DNA from: Fibrobacter sp. UWB16
Lineage (GTDB): Bacteria; Fibrobacterota; Fibrobacteria; Fibrobacterales; Fibrobacteraceae
Assembly (NCBI RefSeq): GCF_900215325.1
Contig: NZ_OCMS01000001.1
Span: forward strand, 806,001-870,000
Length of the DNA: 64,000 nucleotides
Reading direction: 5' to 3'
The notes under the pieces were generated by a model. It did not search any database. It worked only from the letters and a program-made list of their open reading frames with translations, and was not told the origin of the DNA. Positions 42,135 through 51,357 of this stretch are shown here, one piece after another (within the stretch, counting starts at the first letter, position 1; every line of letters starts with the position of its first letter). The position numbers and the translations under genes were made by a program.

Positions 42135-43763
42135 ATGCGCCTCTTGACTTTTGTTATCATCGCTTCAATTTGTTTTGCGCACGCCTACAATGGCACATGC
42201 GGGACATGGAACATCCTTAAGAACCGCACCAAGCACAAACAAAAGGTTTATTCCCTGTCGAACTACAACAGTGAAAGATGCAGCTACGAGCAATACTACG
42301 ACTCGGTCTATACCATCAAAACACCTCATATTCAAGTATTCTACGTGTTGTCTGGTCCTCATACAACAACTAAAGCTTTTGCCGAAACTACAGCCGAAAG
42401 CATGGAAGCCGCATGGGAATTTTATGTAGGCAAGCTACAAATGCGCGCCCCCAAAGGACCAAGCACAACGCACCATTTTCAACAAGAAGTTAAAGACGGT
42501 CTATACCCCATTGAAATCATTGATATCGAACAAGTTCGAGATCCCTATGGCGAGTATTCGTGTGCATCTTGCTATGGTTTAACCATTCAACAAGAAGAGA
42601 ATACAGCAACTCAAATTTTCATGGAAAATGACTTCTATTACGGATCGTCACATGGAACCAATAGTGAAAAAATAATTGCCGACGGCGACACTTGCTACTA
42701 CGCCAAAAGCACCATTCCTCTCCTTAACAAAACCCATAACTACTCCTATACCGATGAATGGGCTAAAGGAATCCGTCTAACATCATTCCATGAATTCTAT
42801 CACGCCGTACAGTTACAATACCTCAATACAGTTTCTTCAAATAACATATTCTGGTTCGAAGCATCCGCTACAGGCTACGAAGAAGTAACCAATCCAGAAG
42901 TTGACGATTATTTCTCATACCTGCCATCATTCTTCAACGACATGGGCGTTCCCCTGTCCCAGATAAACCAAATCAACAATCACAAGATATATGGCGTTTC
43001 TACATTTTTCCTTTATCTTTACAACAAAGTTTCTAAGAATATCGACAAGTCCATTTGGGAAAATTTCTCCAGAAATCCAGACAAGCCTTTTGAAACACAA
43101 CTAGAATCTTCACTGCAAAAAATCAAGTTAAATGCAGACAGCATATTCCACGATTATTCTGTTGATCTTTCTTTTTCTGGAGAACGCAGCCAGTTTATCC
43201 CCAAAAAAGACTGGATAACAAGCGATCAAGAGCTTTGGCCCAGTGCAAACGTACTTAGCGAAGATTCCATCACGCCAGAAATTGAAAGCCTTGCATTTAA
43301 ATTTTACCGTTCACCCAACAATTACACAGAGCCCAACTTTACAGATTATCTCGGCAAAGCATCCATTATCTCATTTAGCAAAGGCGAAGCGACCGTTCAC
43401 ACCATTAAAAGCACCAAGTCACTCGACAGCCTTGTTTCAATCTTGTCGACAAGCGATTCTACGATTTGGGTTTTCAGCCGTTTCGGTGTTTCCGAAAACA
43501 TTCCCATTACAAGCAAAGACGCATCGCCACACGCATTCCCTGTTCCGTGGAAACAAGGGCCACTCTGTTTTGCACCCCTCCCTCGTGACAAGAAGTTCTT
43601 TGAAATACGCAATAGACGTGGTGATTTAATCACTCAACAAAAATACGACGGAACATCATTCTGCATGCAAGAAGACCAAGTCAAATCGATGATGGCTCCG
43701 GGTATTTACCGCTTCCGCGTTGGGAATAAAGGCAAAACCACCAGCTTTATGGTGATTTACTAG
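42135..43763 (+). CDS. Secreted putative metallopeptidase-like protein with HEFYH motif
   Basis: The 542-residue protein starts with a cleavable signal (MRLLTFVIIASICFAHA). A central TSFHEFYHAVQLQYL holds an HExxH zinc motif (about residues 215-219), followed about 20 residues later by WFEASATGYEE, whose Glu could be the third ligand. A YGVSTFFLYLYNK helix follows, the layout of gluzincin-like proteins such as the MXAN_6640 group. The C-terminal region is beta-rich and may be a sorting or binding module (SMMAPGIYRFRVGNKGKTTSFMVIY). Peptidase activity is inferred from the motif only. It starts one base after the UbiD-family stop, an odd partner, so coupling may be incidental. Its codon use is more AT-rich than that of ubiD. 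Confidence 0.7.
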   Translation: MRLLTFVIIASICFAHAYNGTCGTWNILKNRTKHKQKVYSLSNYNSERCSYEQYYDSVYTIKTPHIQVFYVLSGPHTTTKAFAETTAESMEAAWEFYVGKLQMRAPKGPSTTHHFQQEVKDGLYPIEIIDIEQVRDPYGEYSCASCYGLTIQQEENTATQIFMENDFYYGSSHGTNSEKIIADGDTCYYAKSTIPLLNKTHNYSYTDEWAKGIRLTSFHEFYHAVQLQYLNTVSSNNIFWFEASATGYEEVTNPEVDDYFSYLPSFFNDMGVPLSQINQINNHKIYGVSTFFLYLYNKVSKNIDKSIWENFSRNPDKPFETQLESSLQKIKLNADSIFHDYSVDLSFSGERSQFIPKKDWITSDQELWPSANVLSEDSITPEIESLAFKFYRSPNNYTEPNFTDYLGKASIISFSKGEATVHTIKSTKSLDSLVSILSTSDSTIWVFSRFGVSENIPITSKDASPHAFPVPWKQGPLCFAPLPRDKKFFEIRNRRGDLITQQKYDGTSFCMQEDQVKSMMAPGIYRFRVGNKGKTTSFMVIY

Positions 43764-43800
43764 TAGGAAGTAGACAGTAGACGGTAGGAAGGAGGAAGAA

Positions 43801-43857
43801 GTCATCCTCAGCCAGTCATCCTGAGGAGCAAAGCGACGAAGGACCCAGTTATTTCTT
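43801..43857. repeat. Dispersed element, GTCATCCTGA...GGACCCAGTTA type
   Basis: A truncated GTCATCCTCAGCCA copy is followed by GTCATCCTGAGGAGCAAAGC, GACGAAGGACCCAGTTATTTC. It lies between convergent genes, and no separate terminator hairpin was found there. Confidence 0.65.
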
Positions 43858-43881
43858 GTTTTTAAGCAAACGTTAGAATTA

Positions 43882-45504
43882 TTATAGGCATTCACCTATG
43901 AACGGGAACAAGTTATTCTTTTGTTCTAGCTTTTTGAGCAATTTCGTGTCGGGATTAGCCTTCACCGCTTCTTTATAAAGCGCACAGACATTTTCATAAT
44001 GTCCGTTCAAACGGGCGCGAGCATAATCTGCAGCCGAATTGTTATGAATCATGAACGCCCAGTCCGAAGCCTGGAACAGCACGAGTTCGCGCGCCATCTG
44101 TGCCAAGAAGCGCTTCGCCATCGCAGCCTTTGAACCGCGCGCATTCCCAACAGCACTTCCTGAAGCCTTCCCTGCAACTTTAGAAATGCGCAACTTCAAA
44201 TCGTCCATCATCTTACGCATTCTAAAGAACATCGGGTACAGGAAAGCGACTTCATCGTTCATCCAGACTTCACCAAAGCCGCCCTCGCCCCAAGATGAGA
44301 AAATCGGTTTGTGAACGTCTTTATCCGCAGGCTCGCGAATCGAATCTTCAAGAGAAGCCATTTCGACCACGTTCGAGCTTGCCGCGCGTTCAAACATTTT
44401 CTCGATGAACAGCGGACCTTCGAACCACCAATGTCCAAAAAGTTCGGCATCGTACGGGCAAAGAATCGAGACCTTATTGCCATCCATGTTCGGAAGCAAG
44501 CTCGACACAGTCGCTTCGCGATTGGCGACAAAAAGTCGCGCGTGGTCTTCAACAAGACGTAGCGCATTCCACGGGCGATAAATCTTCTTGTCTTCGCTTC
44601 CCGTGATGCGGTAATACTTGAGGCCCGTTTCGATATGTGCGCCCGCCGCCAAGAAGTAATCGCCTAGATACTCGCTCTCGCGTTCGTGAGCAATGTCCTT
44701 AAAGAACTCACGATATTCCGGATGCCCCGGGTAACCCGTTTTGCGGCTCCAGACTTCCATGGAACTGCTCTGTTCACGGCCCATGCAATAAAGCCCAGCC
44801 GGAGTCTTGACCGGCGAGAACACGCCATACTTTGGCGCAGGCTTTGCCAAGAGCACGCCATGCGTTTCCAGGAAGAAATACTTGAATCCATATTCTGCAA
44901 GAATCGCATCCAAGCCTTCAAAATAGCCACATTCCGGAAGCCACAATCCACGAGGCTTTTTGCCAAAAGCATCTTCGAAAGCGCGGACTGTAATCTTCAG
45001 CTGCAAGCGGATCGCTTCGACATCGTTCTGGTACGCAGGCAAAAACGGGTGCGTCCCCACGCACGTGAGCAAGTTGATTTTTCCAATCTGCTCCAAGCGC
45101 TTTAACGCAGGTACAATTTCACAACCGCAATCGCGCTCCCAGGTATTGATGAGCGCAAGCTGCCTGCGGTAATAAAAATCCACCACTTCCATAAGCTCGG
45201 AATTGCCCTGGAAACGGACTTTTTCGCGTTCAATCAGTTCAAGCTGTTTGTGCAAATGCGCCGAAAAACGGGTAAGCAAAAGCTTATCCGTTAGCATCGC
45301 TAAAAGCGCCGAAGAAACGCTAAAATTGAGAGTGCCTGGCACACCCTTTTCTTCCAGACGGTTGAGCATCTGGATGATGGGCAAATACGTCTCCGCCATA
45401 GCCTCAAAAAACCAGTTCTCTTCCAAGAACCGGTCAAAAGAGGGTTCACGCACAAAAGGCAAATGTGCGTGAAGCAAAAGATGTACACGACCAGGCTTCG
45501 CCAT
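43882..45504 (-). CDS. GH57 1,4-alpha-glucan branching enzyme (DUF1957-type)
   Basis: The 540-residue protein matches glycoside hydrolase family 57 branching enzymes. The N-terminal VHLLLHAHLPFVREP holds the metal/substrate His pair. GLWLPECGYFEGLD (about 183-196) carries the likely Glu nucleophile, and CPYDAELFGHWWFEG (about 350-364) carries the Asp acid/base. The C-terminal half is a helical DUF1957 region with SSWGEGGFGEVWMNDEV. It creates alpha-1,6 branches in glycogen, which Fibrobacter stores. The start codon overlaps the stop of the DUF4912 gene (TAATG), so it is the last gene of a four-gene operon. Confidence 0.9.
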   Translation of the reverse strand: MAKPGRVHLLLHAHLPFVREPSFDRFLEENWFFEAMAETYLPIIQMLNRLEEKGVPGTLNFSVSSALLAMLTDKLLLTRFSAHLHKQLELIEREKVRFQGNSELMEVVDFYYRRQLALINTWERDCGCEIVPALKRLEQIGKINLLTCVGTHPFLPAYQNDVEAIRLQLKITVRAFEDAFGKKPRGLWLPECGYFEGLDAILAEYGFKYFFLETHGVLLAKPAPKYGVFSPVKTPAGLYCMGREQSSSMEVWSRKTGYPGHPEYREFFKDIAHERESEYLGDYFLAAGAHIETGLKYYRITGSEDKKIYRPWNALRLVEDHARLFVANREATVSSLLPNMDGNKVSILCPYDAELFGHWWFEGPLFIEKMFERAASSNVVEMASLEDSIREPADKDVHKPIFSSWGEGGFGEVWMNDEVAFLYPMFFRMRKMMDDLKLRISKVAGKASGSAVGNARGSKAAMAKRFLAQMARELVLFQASDWAFMIHNNSAADYARARLNGHYENVCALYKEAVKANPDTKLLKKLEQKNNLFPFIGECL

Positions 45505-46697
45505 TATTCCGTGCGCTTCACCACGATCGGGACGATTGTCGTCGGGAAATCGCCATCCTTATCGGTCGCAAAGACAGGGATAATCTTCGTCACGTCCGGG
45601 AGGTCTTCTTCAAAGCTGAAGGTGCCATCCGGGTTGAGCGGGAACGGTTCGCCACGCACCTGCAAGTGCGCATCCGGACGCGTGCCACCGTAGACGATCA
45701 AGCGGGTCTTCACCCACAAGAAGAAGTCCTTGCCGTAGTTCACGGAATCCTTCGGGAGTTCAAGCTTGTTGCTCTTGAGAGCGGCACTAGAAAGTGCGCC
45801 AGAGAACATGGAGCCCGAAGAGCTCGAAAGCGATTCAAGCCAGTTCTTTGCAGACATCGAAGAAAGTCCCGAGCTGCCAAAGCCACCGAGAGTTGCCCCG
45901 CCGAGGGAAGCGCGGACAAATACGTTGTCCGTATTCACTTCGGAACCTTCGAGCGTGAACGTCTGCATCGGACCAGCTTCGACGAGCGGTTCAAACTTGC
46001 CAGCGGCAACAACGCCAAGAGCAGCAGCGCAGTTCTGCGTTGCCTTGTTTTCCACGTACCAGCTACGGGCGTCTGCCGGAACTTCGATATCGTGGAACTT
46101 GAGCTTCTTGTTGCGCTTCACGGTCAAGTCGTTCGAGATGTCGAACAGGCGGAGCACGAGCTTGCCCTTGCCCTTCTTGGCGGCCTTGATGCGTTCTTCA
46201 GAAACTTCCCAGAAGGCTTGCATCCAGTTCGGATCCTTTTGCATGAGCACGAGGTATTCGGCATCAAAGGATTGCGACAGAGCTTCCGGAGCAGCAGATT
46301 TTGCAACCTTAGCCTTCGGAGTTTCTACAACTTCAACTTCGACCTTCTTGGCCTTCGTTGCAGCCTTCACGACCTTCTTAGCAGCGGCAACAGACATTTC
46401 CGTCTTCGCAGAAACCTTAGCGGTCTTTGTTGCAGTCTTTGCAGCCGGTTTTTCGGCCTTTTCAGCCTTAGCCTTCACAGTCTTCTTTGCCGGAGCAGCC
46501 TTAGCAGCAACCTTTTCAATCGTTGCGCTAGGCTTCTTGGCGACAACCTTCTTTTCGGCAGGAGCTTTCTTTGTAGCTGCCTGCGTCTTTTCTGCTGTAG
46601 CCTTCTTGGCTACAGTCTTCTTTTCAGAAACTTTTGTCGAAGCCGTCTTCTTAGCGGCGGTCTTCTTTACTTTCTCTTCATTCTTCTTAGTAGCCAT
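45504..46697 (-). CDS. DUF4912 protein with Lys/Ala-rich N-terminal tail
   Basis: The protein is 397 residues from ATG 46697 (AAGGAGATCG just upstream). The first 130 residues or so are low-complexity Lys/Ala/Thr/Val repeats (e.g. KKTAAKKTASTKVSEKKTVA), like histone H1-type tails. The DUF4912 part (about 155-260) has DAEYLVLMQKDPNWMQAFWEVSEERI and YVENKATQNCAAALGVV. A proline/glycine-bearing segment and a final region with FLWVKTRLIVYGGTRPDAHLQV and PLNPDGTFSFEEDLPD follow. DUF4912 genes are frequently beside GH57 branching enzymes, as here; a polyglucan-binding role is plausible. The basic tail could bind nucleic acid or anionic polymers. It starts 22 bases after the outer-membrane protein gene. 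Confidence 0.85.
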   Translation of the reverse strand: MATKKNEEKVKKTAAKKTASTKVSEKKTVAKKATAEKTQAATKKAPAEKKVVAKKPSATIEKVAAKAAPAKKTVKAKAEKAEKPAAKTATKTAKVSAKTEMSVAAAKKVVKAATKAKKVEVEVVETPKAKVAKSAAPEALSQSFDAEYLVLMQKDPNWMQAFWEVSEERIKAAKKGKGKLVLRLFDISNDLTVKRNKKLKFHDIEVPADARSWYVENKATQNCAAALGVVAAGKFEPLVEAGPMQTFTLEGSEVNTDNVFVRASLGGATLGGFGSSGLSSMSAKNWLESLSSSSGSMFSGALSSAALKSNKLELPKDSVNYGKDFFLWVKTRLIVYGGTRPDAHLQVRGEPFPLNPDGTFSFEEDLPDVTKIIPVFATDKDGDFPTTIVPIVVKRTE

Positions 46698-46719
46698 TTC
46701 GATCTCCTTCTGTTGAATC

Positions 46720-47964
46720 TTATTGACCACGGGTTTTACCCCAACTTCCGACACCGAGCAAACCGAGACGTATACCAATATAGGATTCACTCCAGTTGCG
46801 GTCATCGTCCGTCAGGCGAACGCCCCCCTGAATGGCCAAATCCAGCATAGTTCCCTTTCTACCAAGCGGGAAACCAGCACCGATGGATCCACCAATTTCA
46901 GAAACATCTTGAACATACCAGTTCTTGAACCAAGCACCGGCTCTATAAGTAATGCGTTTCCAGTACGAATCATAGAAAATATCACTACCATCGCGCTGGT
47001 AACCGACAGAAATATTAAAATCGTTCTGCGTCTTGGTCACCTTGGACAAATCCCAGCTACCTGCTGCATTTTCGATGTCCTTATCCCAGGCTCGCCATGC
47101 AATATCGGCCATCACATTGTGGCGCTTGTTAAAGCGGTAATTGACACCCGTTGCAAGCATTGCAGGCACCTTGATTTCGCGAGTGTGCTTAGTCGGAGCA
47201 AGCGTGTCCAGTTCGCTAAACTGCGTATTGTACACAAGCTCATTCGACAGCGTATAGGGAGTCGTAAACGAGAAGAAATACGAAGCCATACGACCGCGGT
47301 ATTGAGCCGCAATAGAATAATATGCCGGGTGGTTCTTGATTTCCCAGTCGCCCTTCACATAATCCGAAACATCAGAGCTCGTTGTAGCCCAGGAGTCTTC
47401 CGAACTAATAGCGCTGTTATCCGGACCAAGCGTAAGGTTACGAGTAAAGCTGCCCATTACAAAATGAGCAGAGGCGCCCAAAGAAATCGCACGGAAGAAC
47501 GGAAGCCTAATCGCATAAGTCGGCACCAGTTCGTAGATACTGCTCTGGTACTCAATTTCAGCCTTCACCTGTTCTTCTTCGTTTTCGACGTCTTCACGCA
47601 TCGTTGCAGAATAATGCTGCCACAGAGAAACACCGAACGTTCCAAAGTCACCCATCGGGAATGACAAATTCATCGAAGGAATCGAAACGTTGGTCTTTGT
47701 GAAATGCGAATTAGAGCGATCTGCAGTAGAAATATCAAGCAAGAAGTTGATATTCAAAGAGACCTTCGTATCAAAAGCCTGACGAGCCGGATTCACCAAA
47801 GAAATACCTTCGGCATCGCCCGTCTTTGCATTACCCGCAAAACCGCGACCAGCCATGGCAGCAGAACCGCCAGCAATCTGTTCCTGGCCCAAAGCTTCAA
47901 GACCGATCATCGATGCAAAGGAAAAACTCGAAGCACAAAGCAAAGCACTAATTAACTTTTTCAT
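46720..47964 (-). CDS. Putative outer-membrane beta-barrel protein
   Basis: The protein is 414 residues from ATG 47964. It has a cleavable signal, MKKLISALLCASSFSFASMI. The mature start, GLEALGQEQIAGGSAAMAGRGFAG...DAEGISLVNPA, resembles PorV/FadL-like barrels, and many alternating amphipathic strands ending in aromatic residues follow. The C-terminal part (GGSIGAGFPLGRKGTMLDLAIQGG and SYIGIRLGLLG) is typical barrel sequence, although the final residues are not a classical terminal Phe. Its ATG overlaps the stop of the upstream lipoprotein gene (TAATG). Confidence 0.8.
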   Translation of the reverse strand: MKKLISALLCASSFSFASMIGLEALGQEQIAGGSAAMAGRGFAGNAKTGDAEGISLVNPARQAFDTKVSLNINFLLDISTADRSNSHFTKTNVSIPSMNLSFPMGDFGTFGVSLWQHYSATMREDVENEEEQVKAEIEYQSSIYELVPTYAIRLPFFRAISLGASAHFVMGSFTRNLTLGPDNSAISSEDSWATTSSDVSDYVKGDWEIKNHPAYYSIAAQYRGRMASYFFSFTTPYTLSNELVYNTQFSELDTLAPTKHTREIKVPAMLATGVNYRFNKRHNVMADIAWRAWDKDIENAAGSWDLSKVTKTQNDFNISVGYQRDGSDIFYDSYWKRITYRAGAWFKNWYVQDVSEIGGSIGAGFPLGRKGTMLDLAIQGGVRLTDDDRNWSESYIGIRLGLLGVGSWGKTRGQ

Positions 47965-49439
47965 TATTCCTCCCCACGCTTGGAAGCAAGCCACAACTTA
48001 AGCGTAGCAGGCTTATCCTTGATAGAGGTAAAATCATAACGAGCATAGTCAAAATACGGGAACGTCACGTAAATAGACCCGCCTTTAGAAATCTTGACCG
48101 TTTCGCCATTAGAAAGTTTAAGCGTATCGCCATCGGTGCTGGATCGATCATAAAAAAGCGTATCCTTATCCAGCAAGATCGAATGATCAAGGCGCATCAT
48201 CATTTTAAACGTACGACCGTCATGAGCGCGATTCAAGAAATCGCGCATGCCGCTTGTCACCTGCAACGAGATGGAGTCACGACCATCAAACACCGTGTTC
48301 GGGTGGCCACTTTTTGCAATGCGATCTTTATCCAACTTGTAGCTTTCTACACGACGGACAGAGACATCGGCGCTATCCTCAAACGAAGCCGAAGCCACAA
48401 TAATCGGATAGTTCAATTCCTGAGAGCCCTTAGAATCATCCTTGTAGAACGTCACCTGAGCCATGATTACCGCCTGGCGGACATCTTCATCGCTGTAGGG
48501 GAATTCATCGCCATAAAATTCAGACAAGGCCTTCATGATAGGCTTAGACGGGAACTCCACGACTAGAGAATCGTAGATGCCGCTATGCAGAATAAGGCAG
48601 TCCGAGCAATCTTCGCGGTTCGAGGAAATTGAGGACGCGTGAACCGACTTATACTCTACGTAATCCCCATTTTCGTTATTAAGTTCCATACGGAAACGCG
48701 GATAGACCAAATCGTTTCCCGGACCGTAGAATCGGTAGATGTGTTCTGCATTCGGAGCAGAAAGGCGCAACTGCAAACGACGGTTGCCAGAATTCTTGCG
48801 GAGATCTTCCACAAGAGCCTTCGGCATTTCAATCTTCAGAATGGAGTCCACCAGAACAGTCTGCGTCTTCCCTTTTACGACCGTATCCTTCTTGCCGATG
48901 GAAACAGAATATGTCGTTTCGGCCGACTTCTGCGGGCGCCAGGTTTCAAGATCATGGAACCAGGCAGAATCCGTAATCGAAGTGATTTTATTGAGATTGC
49001 TGGAACTGAGCTTTTCAGAAATTATCCAGCTTACATCAAACTTCACATCTTCTTCAATCGGTAAAATGTCAGACGGCAGGTAGTCCGACATATAGTACGA
49101 ATCCACAAGCTGGAGCTTCAAATAGGACTTCGGCAACTTTGCAGAACTCAATCTGGCCAAGAATACGCTATCCAGCCCAAAATCCAAAACGACATCGTGC
49201 GACAAGCCTGAAGTTGCCCCAAGAATACCACGAGACCGGGCGTTCTTCGGAAGAGTGTCCATAAAAACATCGGCCGAAATAGGGTTCAAGTCATTGATTG
49301 ATACCGTCTGAACCTTATAACTGCCGGGCATTCCCTGGTCAGAAAGCCAGCTAGACAGGCCATCGTCATCCGTATCAAACAGGCACGACGACAGAAAAAG
49401 CGCCAAAAACGGCAACAGAATAAATTTTTTCTTGTTCAC
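47964..49439 (-). CDS. Putative lipoprotein, first gene of the GH57 operon
   Basis: The 491-residue protein has a clear lipoprotein signal (MNKKKFILLPFLALFLSSC, Cys19). The mature part has no catalytic signature. It shows repeated beta-type segments with DSILKIEMPKALVEDL and GIYDSLVVEFPSKPIMKAL, suggesting two related domains, and a tail with YVTFPYFDYARYDF. It probably sits in the outer membrane together with the beta-barrel encoded by the overlapping next gene. Its specific function is unknown. Confidence 0.78.
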   Translation of the reverse strand: MNKKKFILLPFLALFLSSCLFDTDDDGLSSWLSDQGMPGSYKVQTVSINDLNPISADVFMDTLPKNARSRGILGATSGLSHDVVLDFGLDSVFLARLSSAKLPKSYLKLQLVDSYYMSDYLPSDILPIEEDVKFDVSWIISEKLSSSNLNKITSITDSAWFHDLETWRPQKSAETTYSVSIGKKDTVVKGKTQTVLVDSILKIEMPKALVEDLRKNSGNRRLQLRLSAPNAEHIYRFYGPGNDLVYPRFRMELNNENGDYVEYKSVHASSISSNREDCSDCLILHSGIYDSLVVEFPSKPIMKALSEFYGDEFPYSDEDVRQAVIMAQVTFYKDDSKGSQELNYPIIVASASFEDSADVSVRRVESYKLDKDRIAKSGHPNTVFDGRDSISLQVTSGMRDFLNRAHDGRTFKMMMRLDHSILLDKDTLFYDRSSTDGDTLKLSNGETVKISKGGSIYVTFPYFDYARYDFTSIKDKPATLKLWLASKRGEE

Positions 49440-49742
49440 TCAGGACTCCGAGTTTTTTTACTTGTAACAAAATCGCCCATAATATAGCAAATTAGATGGT
49501 GGCGGATGTAGAAAGCAACCAGACGTAGGCTGAGCTTAGCGATGTCATTCTGAACGGCGACTGAGCTTAGCACCGTCATTCTGAACGGCGACTGAGCTTA
49601 GTACCGTCATTCTGAACAGCGACTGAGCTTAGCACCGTCATTCTGAACGGCGTTAGCCGTGAAGAATCTAGTTAAGTCTTGATGCAACGAGTCACTAAAT
49701 TTTAAATTGCTATATTTGCCTCGTAAAATTCAAGAGGAAATT
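49440..49742. other. Gap upstream of thrC
   Basis: These 303 bases contain the divergent promoters, 31-bp tandem repeats (49530-49652), the dispersed-element tail AAGAATCTAGTTAAGTCTTG (49662-49681) and the AT-rich sequence just before thrC. A GAGGAAATT ribosome-binding site precedes ATG 49743. Confidence 0.5.
49530..49652. repeat. Four tandem copies of a 31-bp unit
   Basis: The unit begins CTGAGCTTAG and ends GTCATTCTGAACGGCGA. Copies are at 49530-49560, 49561-49591, 49592-49622 and 49623-49652 (the last runs into CGTTAGCCGTGAAGAATC). Differences are limited to a few bases, for example CGAT versus CACC and AACGG versus AACAG. The unit contains the GTCATTCTGA end of the dispersed elements. 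Confidence 0.92.
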
Positions 49743-51083
49743 ATGTCTCAGTTTAACGCTCATTTTAGAAACATCAACGGCGACGATACCTACCCGCTGA
49801 CCGACGTCATTTACCGCAGCAAGGTGGACGGTAGCCTGCTCGAAGTCGAACACGACCGCGCAGCACTCGCCAGCCGCAGCCCGGAAGAATGGAAGAAGCT
49901 CTTTGCCGAACGCCGCATGAGCTTTAAGCCCGAAGACATGAGCGGTATCTGGAGCAAGCGCGAAATGGTGCTCCCGGATATTCCGGTCGAAGACATCGTC
50001 ACCATGCGCGAAGGCTGGAGCCCGCTCTTTGACGCAGCCCCGCTCGCCAAGGAACTCGGCATCGGAAGCCTCAAGGTGAAGCTCTGCGGCAACTCCCACA
50101 CGGGTTCTTTCAAGGACCTCGGCATGACGGTTCTCGTGAGCCAGGTGAATCACATCATCAAGAAGGGCATCCACCCGATTGACGCCGTCGCTTGCGCTTC
50201 TACCGGAGATACCTCTGCAGCCCTCAGCGCTTACTGCGCCAAGGCAGGCATTCCCTCCATCGTGTTCCTCCCGGCCGGCAAGACCAGCACTGCACAGCTC
50301 ATCCAGCCAATCTCTAACGGCAGCATCGTGCTCGCTCTCGACACCGACTTTGACGGTTGCATGAAGATCGTTCAGGAAGTCACGAAGGACAACCGCATTT
50401 ACCTCGCCAACTCCATGAACAGCCTCCGCGTCGAAGGCCAGAAGACAATTTCTCCGGAAATCTGCCAGGAACTCGGCTGGACGGTGCCTGACACCGTGAT
50501 TATCCCGGGCGGCAACCTCGGTAACGTGAGCGCTCTCGCCAAGGGCTTCGAAGACTGCAAGGCTATGGGCCTCATCGACCGCATCCCGCGCATCATCGTC
50601 GCTCAGGCCGAAAACGCCAATCCGTTCTACCAGGCATACGAACGTGGCTTCGACAAGCTCGTTCCGGTTCAGGCCAAGAAGACTCTCGCATCTGCCATCC
50701 AGATCGGCAACCCGGTTAGCTATCCGAAGGCCGTTCGCGCTATCCAGAAGACCAACGGCATGGTTGTAAGTGTCTCTGAAGAAGAACTCGCCAACGCAGC
50801 CCACCGCGGCGACCGCATCGGTCTCTACTGCTGCCCGCACACGGGTGTCGCTCTCGGCGCTCTCGAAAAGCTCGTCGCCGCAGGCAAGATTGCAAAGGAC
50901 GAAAACGTCGTCGTCATCAGCACGGCTCACGGCCTCAAGTTCACGGAATTCAAGGTCGGCTATCACGAACAGAAGCTCGAAAACATCGCAAGCAAGTACG
51001 CAAACCCGGTGTTCAAGGCCCCTGCCGAAATCGGTGCCGTCATGGACATCCTCACGAAGGAAATGGCTGCAAGACGCCGCTAA
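49743..51083 (+). CDS. thrC: Threonine synthase
   Basis: This PLP enzyme converts O-phosphohomoserine to threonine. The 446-residue protein has the PLP-lysine motif GNSHTGSFKDLGMT with Lys124. The phosphate-binding region ACASTGDTSAALSAY follows, then IPGGNLGNVSALAKGF for cofactor binding. The opening, FNAHFRNINGDDTYPLTDVIYRSKVDG, and the length match the longer bacterial type with an N-terminal extension. ATG 49743 is chosen for the GAGGAAATT site upstream. Codon bias is strong, as in valS. A perfect terminator follows. Tandem repeats occupy the upstream region. Confidence 0.94.
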   Translation: MSQFNAHFRNINGDDTYPLTDVIYRSKVDGSLLEVEHDRAALASRSPEEWKKLFAERRMSFKPEDMSGIWSKREMVLPDIPVEDIVTMREGWSPLFDAAPLAKELGIGSLKVKLCGNSHTGSFKDLGMTVLVSQVNHIIKKGIHPIDAVACASTGDTSAALSAYCAKAGIPSIVFLPAGKTSTAQLIQPISNGSIVLALDTDFDGCMKIVQEVTKDNRIYLANSMNSLRVEGQKTISPEICQELGWTVPDTVIIPGGNLGNVSALAKGFEDCKAMGLIDRIPRIIVAQAENANPFYQAYERGFDKLVPVQAKKTLASAIQIGNPVSYPKAVRAIQKTNGMVVSVSEEELANAAHRGDRIGLYCCPHTGVALGALEKLVAAGKIAKDENVVVISTAHGLKFTEFKVGYHEQKLENIASKYANPVFKAPAEIGAVMDILTKEMAARRR

Positions 51084-51140
51084 TGTGCAAACATTAGCCA
51101 ATGGCCTTAAGCCGTTGCTAATACAAATCTGCAAAGATTC

Positions 51141-51170
51141 AAAAAGACGATGTATTTACATCGTCTTTTT
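51141..51170 (+). terminator. Rho-independent terminator after thrC
   Basis: AAAAAGACGATGT and ACATCGTCTTTTT form a perfect 13-bp stem around an ATTT loop. The T-rich end continues into TATTT. Confidence 0.92.
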
Positions 51171-51357
51171 TATTTCATAAAATTCACAACAGCTTTAATC
51201 CATAAATAGCGAGAAAGATATCAAACCAATAATTTAAAGGTCTTACGTTGTGAGAATAGAGCGTCGGCCACAACCTTAAAAGGCGAGTGCCGCGACCATA
51301 CTTGTATGGTCATGGCTGAGCCGTAAGGTTGGCGCTTGCGCCAGGATGAAAGTGCAT

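Noticed and set aside
49530-49652. Possible CRISPR array
   Set aside because: The 31-bp copies are contiguous with no spacers, and no cas gene is present.
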